DNA of 64,000 nucleotides from Platycnemis pennipes (taxonomy: Eukaryota > Arthropoda > Insecta > Odonata > Platycnemididae): positions 132,851,624 to 132,915,623 of the forward strand of contig OW121851.1 in NCBI GenBank assembly GCA_933228895.1. The letters run 5' to 3'. The translations under genes were made by a program, and so were the position numbers. This document shows positions 45,995 through 56,844 of the stretch, one piece after another. Under the pieces are notes generated by a model. That model worked only from the letters and a program-made list of their open reading frames with translations, had not been told where the DNA came from and did not search any database. Each line of letters begins with the position of its first letter. The stretch's first letter is position 1.

Positions 45995-46297
45995 TATACC
46001 AAGGATAGAATAAGGAAAAGGGATAGGTAGAGGAGATAAAAGGACGAACACAAGGAAGGTGGTGAATATTAAACCCCCGCCGATTTCACGGAAATTTGAC
46101 TTTGGCTCGGTGGTGTAATGGCCTTCCGCCTTCCAGCATTCCGAACCGGAAATTTGGAGGTCTGTGGTTCAATTCCCGGCTAAGTCAAACTTTTTTCTGT
46201 TGTGATCTGGCTTGATTCCATCCATCTTCATCGCCTTCCTTGTGTTCGTCTTTTTATGTGTTACCTATCCCTTTTCCTTATTCTATCCTTGGTATAT
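45995..46297. repeat. Inverted repeat enclosing a tRNA-like unit
   Basis: Arms of about 64 bp (45995-46059 and 46234-46297) share taccaaggatagaataagg, aaaagggatagg and gacgaacacaaggaagg, with small differences between them. Between lies a tRNA-like unit at 46104-46192. Confidence 0.75.
46104..46192 (+). repeat. SINE3, tRNA-derived unit
   Basis: The A box is ggctcggtggtgtaatggc, the B box is ggttcaattccc, and a T run (acttttttc) follows at once, like a polymerase III stop. An insert between the boxes is longer than in a normal tRNA. Confidence 0.5.
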
Positions 46298-48050
46298 TTG
46301 TATTCGCATCAGAGCGTGTTTTCGTGTATGATTGTGTATATGTATATATTTTTTTATAGTCAGGAGTTTATAGTCAGAGGTCAATTAGAATAAAAATGAC
46401 AAAACCTTTGCCAACGCTTCGGTTATCCATCGATCCGATGTATCCATCTTCAGGGCTTTTATTTTTGTCGTTGATTGTCTCTAGTCGCTACGTAAGTTGT
46501 GATCTTCCATATTCTGTCCCCCACGTTGTCTTTCTTGTTTAACCATATCCGATCTTTACATATTAATAAAAGTCCTTGGATGGTGTGAAAATCATTGCAA
46601 AATATGGTGCGTAAACTTTCATCGGGAAACTGCTTTCTTCTATGCAGGACGAAACCTTTTTAATTGGCCTAGCCGAAAAACTTCTGCTCGTTGTATCGCT
46701 GTTGTAACTATGACGGTACGTCCAATGTTTTATACACTCGGTTATTTTTTAGCGTGATTTTTAACGTTTATCCATGTCTCCTGCGTTGGCGGTGAATAGG
46801 TCCCAGGGTATTTTGTGGACCACTAATAGCCATTATGGCTGGAATTCTCCACATTGACGGAAGTCCTTGTGTAGGCTTCCGCGAATTGATTGAATATTCG
46901 GGTCTTCCGTGTTCATGTTTCCTCGGGCAACAGTTTCGCCGGCGTTTCAGTCGGCTTCTTAAGGTTGGCGAAGTGCCCATGCAGTCATTTGGCCATCTTA
47001 TTCTGCTCAATGCTTTGGAGACAGGTTTGACGGAAGCTTTTCGTCGCGGAGCAGGGATAATGTAAGACTTTTGCGTCTCATTCGCAGAGGACGCTCCAGT
47101 AACCCGACGGTCTCCCCGGTTATCACAAAAGTTGATAATTCGTTGCTATGCGTGATGTCAGCAGCGAAAAATCCCATCCCATAGTTGCGCGCGAGGCGGA
47201 ATACCAAACAACGCGGACTTCGCAGCGAAGCCCCCTCGACTTAGGGAAAATGGAATTCCAGGATTACTCGGCGGGATGGAAGCAATGGTACGGACACGCC
47301 ATCAGGACATGAGAGGATTCTTAAGTCCTTAGAACAGCACGCATGGTCTCCTATTATTGTTTTCAGGAATGATTTCAAACGTTTTCAGGCCATTTTTCGT
47401 GTCTTCAACAAATTGAACAGTTCGTGGTGGTTGAATTCTTCACTTTTGTCGTACGATCCTGTTGTAGCTAGGAAGCAGCATCTTTGGAATCCGTCTGTGG
47501 GTCACTCAGTGTTTTCCGTCGTTAAGCCATGATTTATGAGGTCATGAGGGCATCTCCCACTCTTTATGCGATAATTTACTAATTTGATCCCTGCGTTATT
47601 TACGACCAACTTATGGGTGCATGGGCTTGGGGCAGGGATGCCACCGTCCTTCTGCGCTTATCCTCTTACACGCCTATATCAGTCTTGCATTGGTCGGATT
47701 CGCTTACAGAAGTGTTGCGATTCGCGGAAAAAAGCTAATTTTAACTGCGTTATAACACATGTTGCTGCAAATTATTGGATTGGCGTCCTTGGAAAAGGAC
47801 TTTCTCCTGCCATAATAGAGACGAAGAGTCATATTTAAGGGAAGTACTCCTTTTACGCGAGCCTCAATCGCTAATTTACCCAGTACAATTTACGCTTTCC
47901 GGGAAAATTAAAAATAATGATCAACGCAACGAAGCCGTCCGATTTGATGACATTACGAACAGGTGAAACTTCATTCATCCTTTTTGTAACTCCAATGCAT
48001 GACGAAAATGTGCTTTATAAACCGTGCTAAAGTATTTAAGTAACTTAACC
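46298..48050. other. No recognised gene
   Basis: A minus-strand frame at 47010-46768 (RIRWPNDCMGTSPTLRSRLK) and a broken one upstream to about 47500 look coding-like but match nothing I know. They could be a decayed element. Confidence 0.35.
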
Positions 48051-48256
48051 GGCCATATAGCCTGATAAAGGCAATCGTCGAGGTAAAAGTGAACGGGAAG
48101 AATGGAAAAGGCAGGCCTCGTATGAGATGTATGGAACAAGTTGTGAAGGGTGTAAAAGAGAGGAGTTAAGTCAATGTGAAGAGGTTGGCCGATAGAAGAA
48201 TCGAGTGGAGATCTGCGTCAAACCAATCTTAAGATTGTTGACCGATGATGATGATT
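48051..48256 (+). repeat. RTE-type LINE 3' fragment
   Basis: gaacgggaagaatggaaaag, caggcctcgtatgagatg, then gttgaccgatgatgatgatt: the C-terminal codons and tail of the RTE family on the plus strand. Confidence 0.8.
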
Positions 48257-48481
48257 CAAAGTATGTCAAAGGCCTGAGGTACATTGAAAATTTCCAACGA
48301 GGTTCAAATTAACGAAAACGATTAGCACACGTATTCTTTACTGTCACATTTTTCACAAGACACTTGGCTCATAATCTTATTTGTTCTTAATTCATAATCG
48401 AGGTATTTTATTAGAATTTCAGTTCGCGATTTTTTTCATTCTCCGGGTCTGAATGTCAGTGATGGTATTTTCTATTTTGGA

Positions 48482-49200
48482 CTCATCTACACCTATGCGA
48501 TACCCTGCAAGTCACCGCGAGGGTGTGTGGCAGGGGGTGAAGATCGCGAAACATGCAATATTGACATGCACCTAGGCTACCACATAGAACCATGCATGTA
48601 AAGGGTCACATGCAGCTAGATAGGTAGTGACTACATGGTAATAAAGGGATTGGTTGTTAGTACAGGGATCATTCACTACAGACTACTCTAAAATATTTCC
48701 CCTACCTATCCCTTTCCTATGCTGCCTATTTTGTTCTCTTACAGTACGGGGGAAATGACATTTTGAATCTATCAGTACCACAATTTATCTCTCTGATCTT
48801 TTTTATCTGGTCGAATATAGCATAATACGTGTTTTAGTATGTATCTAACATCTTCAGTTAAGCTATCCGCTTCAAATGTCTGCAATAGATTTAACCTGTA
48901 CCTACGATGTGATAATAATTCCTAACCTAATTGTTGTATTAATTCTGATACACTACTAAACCTATCGTAACACTTTTTTACAAACCTAGTTGTCCTACGC
49001 TGCACACTGTCTAGCTCTCTGATCAAACCTAATTCATTCGGATCCCATGCACTGCCTGCATATCCTAGATGGGGCCTAACCAAATGAAAGTAACATCGCT
49101 CTGTTGTCTTCTCGTCGCAATTCCCGATTACTCTTTTAATCAATCTTAGAATTCTCTTGGCTCGGCCGCTCTCTTTTTTACCTACCTCTTGGACGGTCAA
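48482..49200 (-). repeat. LINE family A copy
   Basis: The minus-strand frame 49200-48922 reads LIKRVIGNCDEKTTERCYFH, LVRPHLGYAGSAWDPNELGL and RFVKKCYDRFSSVSELIQQL, then a stop. The C-terminal peptide and 3' UTR follow down to the hairpin at 48505-48535. Confidence 0.85.
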
Positions 49201-49369
49201 TCTTGAATCTGGGAATGTCTTGAAATATTACGTTCCGAGAAGCAGTTATTTATTCAAACTTATCCTGGTTACTGCAGTGCTTGAATTGAGAATCGTAACA
49301 GCTTTTTGATATTAGAGTAACATGGTCACATGTATGTAATTAACTACGTGTGATGTTCATTACCTTACA

Positions 49370-49470
49370 TATGTATTTATCAGCAGAGCACCCTCAGGCC
49401 CCGAGGGTGTGGGGCAGGGGGTGAATATTTACCGGACATTCTCGGTACATTCTCGGTACATTCATGTGAA
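49370..49470 (-). repeat. Degraded LINE 3' tip
   Basis: ccccgagggtgtggggcagg keeps the hairpin core; a small tandem (attctcggtac, twice) follows. Confidence 0.5.
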
Positions 49471-49924
49471 AGACGTGTTTTTGCATGAATAAGGAGAAAC
49501 TGGTATTAGTTATGATCGCCTTAGTTATTTGAAATATGTGTATGTACCTGAATTACATTATTCTTTTATTTTGTTTTCTACGTTTTGTTATTGGTGGGTT
49601 GTGATTTTACCGAGGCTTCCCTTCGCATCCTCCAGAAGGCGTCTGTTTTCTTTTAAATAGAAATTATACATTGTGAGACCCACACTTCCTCAAAGTAGGG
49701 TTCTCCTTAGACGGTGTTACTGTTGCTGGTGGACTCGCAGTCGTATTGCCTTGATAGTCTTACGCCGTGAAAATCATGCCAAGGTTTATCACCGGTTTTT
49801 ATTTTGATCATCCCACGTGTAGGGAAGAACAGAACCTGTCGCGGTTGGTCATTTAACTATTTAGCTCGCTTATAATTATAATTCCTCTTTTGGAGTTAAT
49901 ACTTATAAATCCTACTTCTATTGG
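49471..49924. other. No recognised gene
   Basis: Short frames only. Confidence 0.5.
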
Positions 49925-50521
49925 GCTGTAGCGCAGCGAGGGGAGGAGGGGTGGGGGTTAGAGGAACTAAAAACTTGACGAAATTGCTAAAAATTACGTA
50001 GACATAACATTTGTTTGTAAATGTAGATAAACAGGCTTTCTTTCCGTTTGAATAACTTATCTTTATGTGCCTACCTGAACCTGAGTATTTACATAACACC
50101 TAGTCTTGGTGCATGATAAATTATACATGCACCGTGTAAGTTGTTCAGTGTGATAGAATTGTATTCCTTCAAGGTATGTTTGAAGCTCGTTGTCACGATT
50201 ATTATGAATCCTCTTGTTTTGTAATCGTCATTTAATTTAAAATAAAAAACTTCTTGTTTAAAGTACTATAATTTTGAGGTTTCTAAAATTTTAATACAAA
50301 ATGCCTCTTAAAAATAATATTTTATTTTAAAATGTCAAAAAATCAATAGTTAAGATATGAGAAGATTAATAATATTAGTGTGAAGGAATGTCCGTTACAT
50401 GCAAAATATATGTGCAAGGCGCGTATTAACCGTAGTTAGAGGTAGACCGCTTGCTCCTACCGTCCAATCCAGGTGAACCCCCTCCCCCAAAAGATATTCC
50501 TGGCTGCGTCCCTGCCCCTGG
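49925..50521. repeat. Possible degraded DNA transposon
   Basis: The inverse of the right side reads ccaggggcagggacgcagcc, like the common insect transposon end CAGGGGCGTAGC. The left side has gctgtagcgcagcgagggga. The pairing between them is poor. Confidence 0.25.
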
Positions 50522-50805
50522 AAACTGTGCTAAATAAACTACTCGTTCAGTATTGTAATGGCTGCTGTTGTACCGTAAAGATATATTTCATGGTTCTACG
50601 ACTCACTTGTTTACCTACGTGTTCATGAGCGATGAACTTTTGCACCAGTGTTCTGTTTTACAGAAACTATGGAAAATAAAAGACTTTATGATGACCATGG
50701 AAGGTGTCATTTTTCTGGTGAGCGAAGCATTTCTCCTCTTAACTGCGCAGTCTGTAACCTCGCATCGCTCCATTCTTAAAACGCTTTCCAGAGCAGACGG
50801 TGTAA

Positions 50806-52230
50806 GGGCCGTTTTACACGGTGAATGATCATGCGAATGAATTCATTCGCGAATGAATTAAAGTGATGACCTGAAATTGCTTCCGCTTAGGGTGTCTTAC
50901 ACGGTGAATGATCATTCGAATTAATTCCTTGAATGTTATGTGCAGAAAGGATGCGCAGTGGTAGGCCTATCGATAGTACATATCGATTCACGGGAGATTT
51001 CCGGCCAACGCAGCTGCAACGATGTTCGAAATTGGTCGGAATGGCTTGTTTACGTCGTTTGCGTCGTCGGATATGCGTGATAGATTAAATAAAGTATGGT
51101 GTACATTTAGCAATTATAATATGCATTAAACGAACTTTCTAGATACTGAGTTTTAAGTTGATCTGAAGTAAAGTAGAGGTGTAAATGATGGGTCGGTATG
51201 GTTTCATTTTCGCTTCTACTGCTACAAGTGCCCAATACAATGGTGGCGGCCACAATTTTGCCGGAGAAAGTTAGAAGGAGAGAAGGGAAATAGAGGTTAA
51301 GGTATGCTAGGCCTGATTCAAGTTTTATTATAGGACTGTGAGGCCTATCGTAATTTATTAAGAAAGGCTCTGGAGCAATTTCATACCATATTAAATCTCC
51401 CCAGACATGGTTATGAAAGATCGTACATGACGACGAGAGAAGCAATTACTGTCCCAAGAGATTCTTATTCAACCTTTGATTTACCTACATGTTTATAATT
51501 GTATTGACATTTTGCAATTCGTTTCAGTCACGCTAAGATTTTGTAGTTCGGAATCGTATTCATGACCGTATACGGTTATAACGTTCCCTGATAACTCAGC
51601 AAGAATCCATGAGGGTAAAATAAGTTTAACTATGCATGAAGTGTGTAAGAGCATCCATCGGAATAGATAGTGTACTATTTAAAGGTTAGATAGTTCTATT
51701 TGTTCTAATTTATCCCAGTTCGTGGTAGCTGTGATAACAAACAACCGGTGACATCCTCATGAATGGCATGAGAGACAACGGAAAGTGCCGATGGAGATAT
51801 TTCAATGCATTGTTTTCCGGTATAATTTTCATGCCCTGTCCTAATACTTTATTGCTCTATACCTGCTTGTCACAATAATTATTAAAATCTTAGAATACCT
51901 GCATAATATATTATTTTTAACTCACCCTTCTCCCAAAACGTAATTAATTGAAGAACTTCACCTGGTGAATGCCTATATAAATTTCCTATAAGAATTACAT
52001 AAGATTATATATACTCCATGGGCACGCCAATTAATTGTATGAGAACGAAAACCAATTATATTTTCATTTCGTCCTGCACTTGTATCCGCTCATAAAACAA
52101 AGACGGACGTCGTGCGCTCGTATCACGTGATCATTCAAGGGATCATGCGAGGAGATTTCCGTATTACACGGCACTTGAACTTCATGCGCATGCTTTCATT
52201 CGCATGATCATTCACTGTGTAAAACGGCCT
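50806..52230 (-). mobile_element. Harbinger-like 1.43-kb element, copy 2
   Basis: TAA flanks it at 50803-50805 and 52231-52233. The ends are gggccgttttacacggtgaa and the inverse of ctgtgtaaaacggcct. It is an end-to-end match, inverted, to 24055-25487; the shared frame runs 51445-51107 on the minus strand and is 27 codons longer at its start here. No transposase is visible, so it is non-autonomous. Confidence 0.8.
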
Positions 52231-52557
52231 TAAGAGTTGTCGTTTTACGTTTTAAGTTTTCATTGAGTGCACTTGTGGTCGTTTTTTAAGCTTTTGAGGG
52301 TGAAAAACCAGTCGTTTCAAGTGTCCCTTTCAGCCAAAATAGACCAGTGTGCCGGAAACTCCTTGCCTCGGAAGGAGCGCCTTAGTTGGTCATGAGACGA
52401 ATTTCCGCGAAACATATTTCTCGGCGTTTGTTGACGATTAGGTTTCCATATTGGTAACGGCAACTTGGGAATGATTCGGTAGGGATTTACTTCTTAGTCG
52501 CATTGTGTCTGAGAAAGGGCAGCGCGGCCTTCAACTGAAAACACTGGGCTTCGATGC
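52231..52557. other. No recognised gene
   Basis: Short frames only. Confidence 0.5.
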
Positions 52558-52690
52558 TGTTCATCACATCTGCGTAATACATTCCGAGCTACCATGAGGG
52601 TGAGTGGCAGGAGATGAAGATCACCAAACATGCTTTATTGACATGCAACTAGGCTACTACGTGGAAACATGCTAGATAAGTATTTTGAGT
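52558..52690 (-). repeat. LINE family A 3' UTR fragment
   Basis: Minus strand; ccatgagggtgagtggcagg, then caaacatgctttattgacat as in the other A copies. Confidence 0.8.
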
Positions 52691-52989
52691 CTTTACCCAT
52701 CAAAGGCCTGAGATCGATGGGTACCCTTTTATTTTACTGATGGTTTTGGTTTCGACTGACTGGCCTACAACTGCAAAGCATTTACTACAGTTAAAATGTA
52801 GCACAGACTCGAATGTGCTTTGGTTTTTGGGTGAAAGTGTAATATCGCGATAAGGTTCGTTAATGCATAAGATTGTTCTTTAAAAGAAGTGTCTTCCCAA
52901 AAATGTCTTTTTGTATGTTCATTTATAATTGTAGCTGAGGTTCCTCAAGCAGAATCCTATCAGAGTTTTTTTTTATATACCTGTGGAAG

Positions 52990-53240
52990 TAACAAAATTT
53001 TATTATCGACCTGGAGTTGATCTCGGAGATATCCTTAGCACAAGATCTAAATCCAATTTCAAATCTGCCTCGCACGGATCCAAAACACTGGCAGCGTATT
53101 CTAAATGTTCTAAGCAGGCGTGACTTTAGAGAATTAATAACCTTATTTTCTTTGCGATGAAATTCATTCAGAATCTTTTTTTTTTTACGAATCCCAGTCG
53201 ACTGTTTGATTTGCCAATAATCTCCTCAATGTTTCCCTTC
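52990..53240 (-). repeat. Old LINE polymerase remnant
   Basis: cggatccaaaacactggcag and gcgtattctaaatgttc correspond to the WDP / PHLEYAA block on the minus strand, heavily decayed. Confidence 0.5.
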
Positions 53241-53285
53241 GAAATGCATGGAGTAATATCCACCAATAAAATTGTGTTGTCCCGT

Positions 53286-54495
53286 CGTTGTAGTCTATTT
53301 TGTATTAATCATTTTTATGATCATTTCTAAATGCATTAGTCGATCCGATTAAGTATTCAAATGGCTCTTTACCTTAATTGACATCAGAGGCGATTCACTT
53401 TTATGCATAGGTGACATTGTCTTCTTGAATCAATGTGGCAATATTGCCTGCCTATATCTGCGATTGCAAATGCAATACAATTTCAAATTTATGAAAATGG
53501 ATATGACTGTTGAGGTATTTATGAGCGCCTTCTTGTTAGTTACGAAGCTACTTACGTTGTTATTTTCGTTCGCTCGGGACTACAATTCATTGAAATTGCT
53601 TAGTTTGAAAGTACCTTCTTACTATAACTTCCTCCGGGTGTCTTCTTTCTCCAATGCATTGCTTCGTCATTTACATCGGTTTGTTCGTTTATAGTTTTAT
53701 CCCCTTACTAGCTTTGAGAGTTACCCATGATTCCCAAAGATGGGTAGGTCGGATGGCTATGTACACTCCAGTTGGAAGAGCATTTATGAAGTCACCAAAC
53801 GACCTAGGGAAAATTTAATTATATCATATTTGTTCTCGATTAATTCTACGTTGATTTTTGTACACATAAAAGTCTTGAATTATACTGTTTTATTTTTATT
53901 AAAGATTGAATTGAAAAAGTGACGGTTTTTTTAACGTGTTCAACAATTACGTCGACTTTAAAATTTTTATTTCTCGATGCTCCGTCAGCCGATCCATTAA
54001 GGATTATGACACAATATGCACAAGAACATTTGATGCGTTTTCTGTGAATTTCAGAATTTCATAGGAAACGCATGAAACAGTCTTGGGTATATTGTGTTAA
54101 AATCTGGATTAAATAATCTGAAGGGTTTTTTGAGAAATAAGTTTTTATACTCAGCGTTAAACACGTTAAAAATCGTCACTTTTTCCATTCAAGTTTTAAT
54201 AAAAAATGCATACATATAACAAAGAATATTAAAGTGCACAGTAATTAACGTAGAATTGAACGTCAAAAAACATGATATGATTAAATTCCAGTAGTTATTG
54301 TGGACACTTCATAAACAAACTTAATCTCGAGTGCACATAATATTTTGGTCGGCAGTAGTTAATGGACCGCTTGACGTAATTTTTGGTCCCCCTTCTTCGA
54401 GCGTATGGTGTTGTTTGTGTAGTTGTATTGAAGTTAATGATGAGTGATTAATGATTGAAGTTAATGAAGTGATTAATACAAAATAGACTACAACG
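53286..54495. mobile_element. 1.2-kb foldback element
   Basis: The outermost 26 bp (53286-53311, starting cgttgtagtctattttgtat) return exactly in inverse at 54470-54495. Inside, long imperfect arms pair again (53790-53945 with 54150-54330, for example gtgacggtttttttaacgtg), and the centre forms a small hairpin around cagaatttcatagg. Short frames inside are not protein-like. No target duplication is evident. Confidence 0.7.
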
Positions 54496-55165
54496 TTTTA
54501 AGGTGCGTCAGCAGCTATGGTCATTTCGCACAGTAAAATCTAACCTAATCTTAATCCTCTGCCTAATCCCAAGACGAAGAAAACTTCCATGACCTTCTAA
54601 CTTGTGATCTTGGGGTTGTCGGGCCGACGCGACCCATGCCGACTTGCCTTCTGCAGCCAGAAAATTATGCTGCTGATTTGGGTTTACGTTGTGAGTACAG
54701 GAGTTTTCTACTGAAAGTAGCTATGGACATTTAAAACAACAGTAGGTCCATTGAAACGTTCTCTTCTCTCGTTATCCTGTTAACTCACATTCTGAATTGT
54801 GCAGTTCTAAATTATTTATTTCTCCCTTCAGCCTTTACAAATTTTCTCCTTCTACCCCAGATGCCCTTTGTATATTTTTTTGCACCTGAAACTGCGTTAA
54901 CTATCCTGCAATTCCTATATAAGCTTGATAAATTAAATAGGCATTCCAGTTGTGGTGGGACAGTTCAATCTGAATCGGGTAGAATCGACTCGATGACATT
55001 TTGACTCGTTACTGAAATTATAGGTTTAGCAATGAAAGGGTGATTTTGAATATGGTCACAAGGGCCATATGCAGAAACTCAACTACTGTATAATTTCTAC
55101 TACTTACGCCATGAAATCTCTACTTCGAGTCAAATTTGTGAGCTGATTCTACCTCCATAGGTGGT
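54496..55165. other. No recognised gene
   Basis: Short frames only. Confidence 0.5.
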
Positions 55166-55346
55166 GAAAACTCTTTTCCAAGAGTTTGCCAGCGTATAGC
55201 CGTCTTCCCTGTTGTAATTTTCTGACTGCAATGAAAGCCACTATTACACCAGGCTAATCCGAGAAGCAATAGAAATTACGAAACAGCCAGAAAATAACAA
55301 CAGGGAAGACGGCGACACTCTGGCAAACTCTTGGAAAAGAGTTTTC
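55166..55346. repeat. 59-bp-arm inverted repeat in PLE coding sequence
   Basis: 55288-55346 is PLE coding sequence; its inverse lies at 55166-55224 with an 8-base insertion/difference (cgtatagc). The loop holds the preceding PLE codons. Confidence 0.8.
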
Positions 55347-55640
55347 AAAATCGAAGACCAATCAGAGCCCACTTGCGACAAAAAGATTAACAGGACCAAT
55401 CAGAGACGACCTACGACACCCAAGCCCCTATATAAGACGGCCAATTTCGACGCGAAGCGCCTATTAGTGCGGAAACAGACTTGAAAACACCCATGAATAA
55501 AATCGACACTTCTGACCTGAAGACGCCAGCAGGATGGCTGGAGAAACTGTCGTTGCCTTGACACAACACTACGCGGAGGAACGCCCGAAAGCCGTTACCA
55601 GTGTTGAGAAACGCCGCGGAAACCTCAGATCCAATCTCCA
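55221..55640 (+). pseudogene. PLE C-terminus and 3' end
   Basis: From 55221 the plus strand reads SHYYTRLIREAIEITKQPEN, then NNREDGDTLANSWKRVF, and stops with TGA at 55482-55484. R-REAIEI-K-P-N-NREDG is the typical segment after the GIY-YIG domain in PLE proteins. The 3' untranslated part has the CTGAAGA ribozyme-like block at 55517, near-identical to that at 28964. The endonuclease and reverse transcriptase are absent and upstream sequence is an inverted copy. It shows what the 27.5-kb PLE has lost. Confidence 0.75.
55517..55554 (+). ncRNA. Hammerhead-ribozyme-like motif in PLE 3' end
   Basis: CTGAAGA, stem II CCAGC / GCTGG, GAAA, AC-TGTC-GT stem III, then T at the H17 position. Same design as at 28964. 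Confidence 0.4.
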
Positions 55641-55796
55641 ATAGGTGGTTTTACTTCTCAGTGACGTTGAGAACTAAGTTTAAATTCTGAATATGTCTGG
55701 CCCGTACTCAGAATCTTCTCACTTCTACTGCTTATGTCATAAAATCTCTATCACGAGTTCAAAAGGGTTTACAGATTTCCCTCGATAAGGTTTCAT

Positions 55797-56010
55797 CATC
55801 ATCATCATGTTTCAACAATCTAGGATTGGTTTGACGCAGCTCTCCACTCGATTCTTATATCGGCTAACCTCTTCATATTGACGTAGTTCCTCTCCTTTAT
55901 ATCCTTCACAACTTGCTCCGTATACCTCATACGAGGCCTGCCTTTTCCATTCTTCCCGTTCACTTTTCTTTCAACGCTTGTCTTCACCAGGCCATCGGGA
56001 TATGGTTTGA
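55797..56010 (-). repeat. RTE-type LINE 3' end
   Basis: Minus strand; it ends in a catcatcatcatcat tail near 55797 and carries the C-terminal codons up to aaagtgaacgggaagaatgg. Confidence 0.8.
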
Positions 56011-56844
56011 AGCTGTAATAAGAGTGGCGCTAAGAAGTAAACTTAACTTTGTTGAGTGAATATGCACACCAGTTTACTCAAAGTAGAGTTTTACGGACGT
56101 GAGCAGTGGAAGCGAGACTAGTAAGTAGTTGAGGTCCTGAATACGGCCCTTAGCTTCATAAATTTTCCCTACGGAAATGGAGGCGCGTATTAAATGCCAG
56201 TTCGTCTTACATTTCGTCGAATACGGCACATATATATTTTTCAGCCCATCTACGAAATAACTTCCAGCTGCTCAGGGCCGCATTGTAAAGGACTATTGTG
56301 AAGAATCATATACGTAGGATTCCAGGCTCGCTTGTGATTCTCAACAGGCGGTGGTTTGAGTCTCATTCCTCGTTCCCATATTCTTCAGCGTTTTTTTCGC
56401 CTTGGGATGTTTTTGTTGCGGAAGGCCTTAAGCCACCTTGAATGAAACTACCGCCACATGGTTGAGGCATCTGTTGGGAAGTGGTCGTCGAAAAAAAGGA
56501 ATGTTAAGGGGTTCGTCTTTGACATTTGCGTCCAGGGCCATCGCTTTCCTTTTCGTGTTCTTTGCCAAGAGGCGCTCTCGGAACTGGACGCTGGTGTGTG
56601 TTCATTATGAGTCAATGCACATTTAATTAGTGCCCTCGTCCAGCACCGTATTCTTCCCTTAGCTCCTTGAGCCATGAATGTATTCTCAAAGAGATAAATA
56701 CCCTCTCATGTCTGGGTGTTTTATGTTATTCTGCGGTTGTTGAAGGTATTAACTAGAGATATGCACATACTGCCCGCGAATACCCCAATACCTCGAATAC
56801 TAGAAAGTTGTAGGACTAATAGTTGAGATTCGGATAATTATGCT
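56011..56844. other. No recognised gene
   Basis: Short frames only. Confidence 0.5.

Noticed and set aside
53286..54495. LTR retrotransposon
   Set aside because: The end repeats are inverted, not direct, and there is no gag/pol frame.
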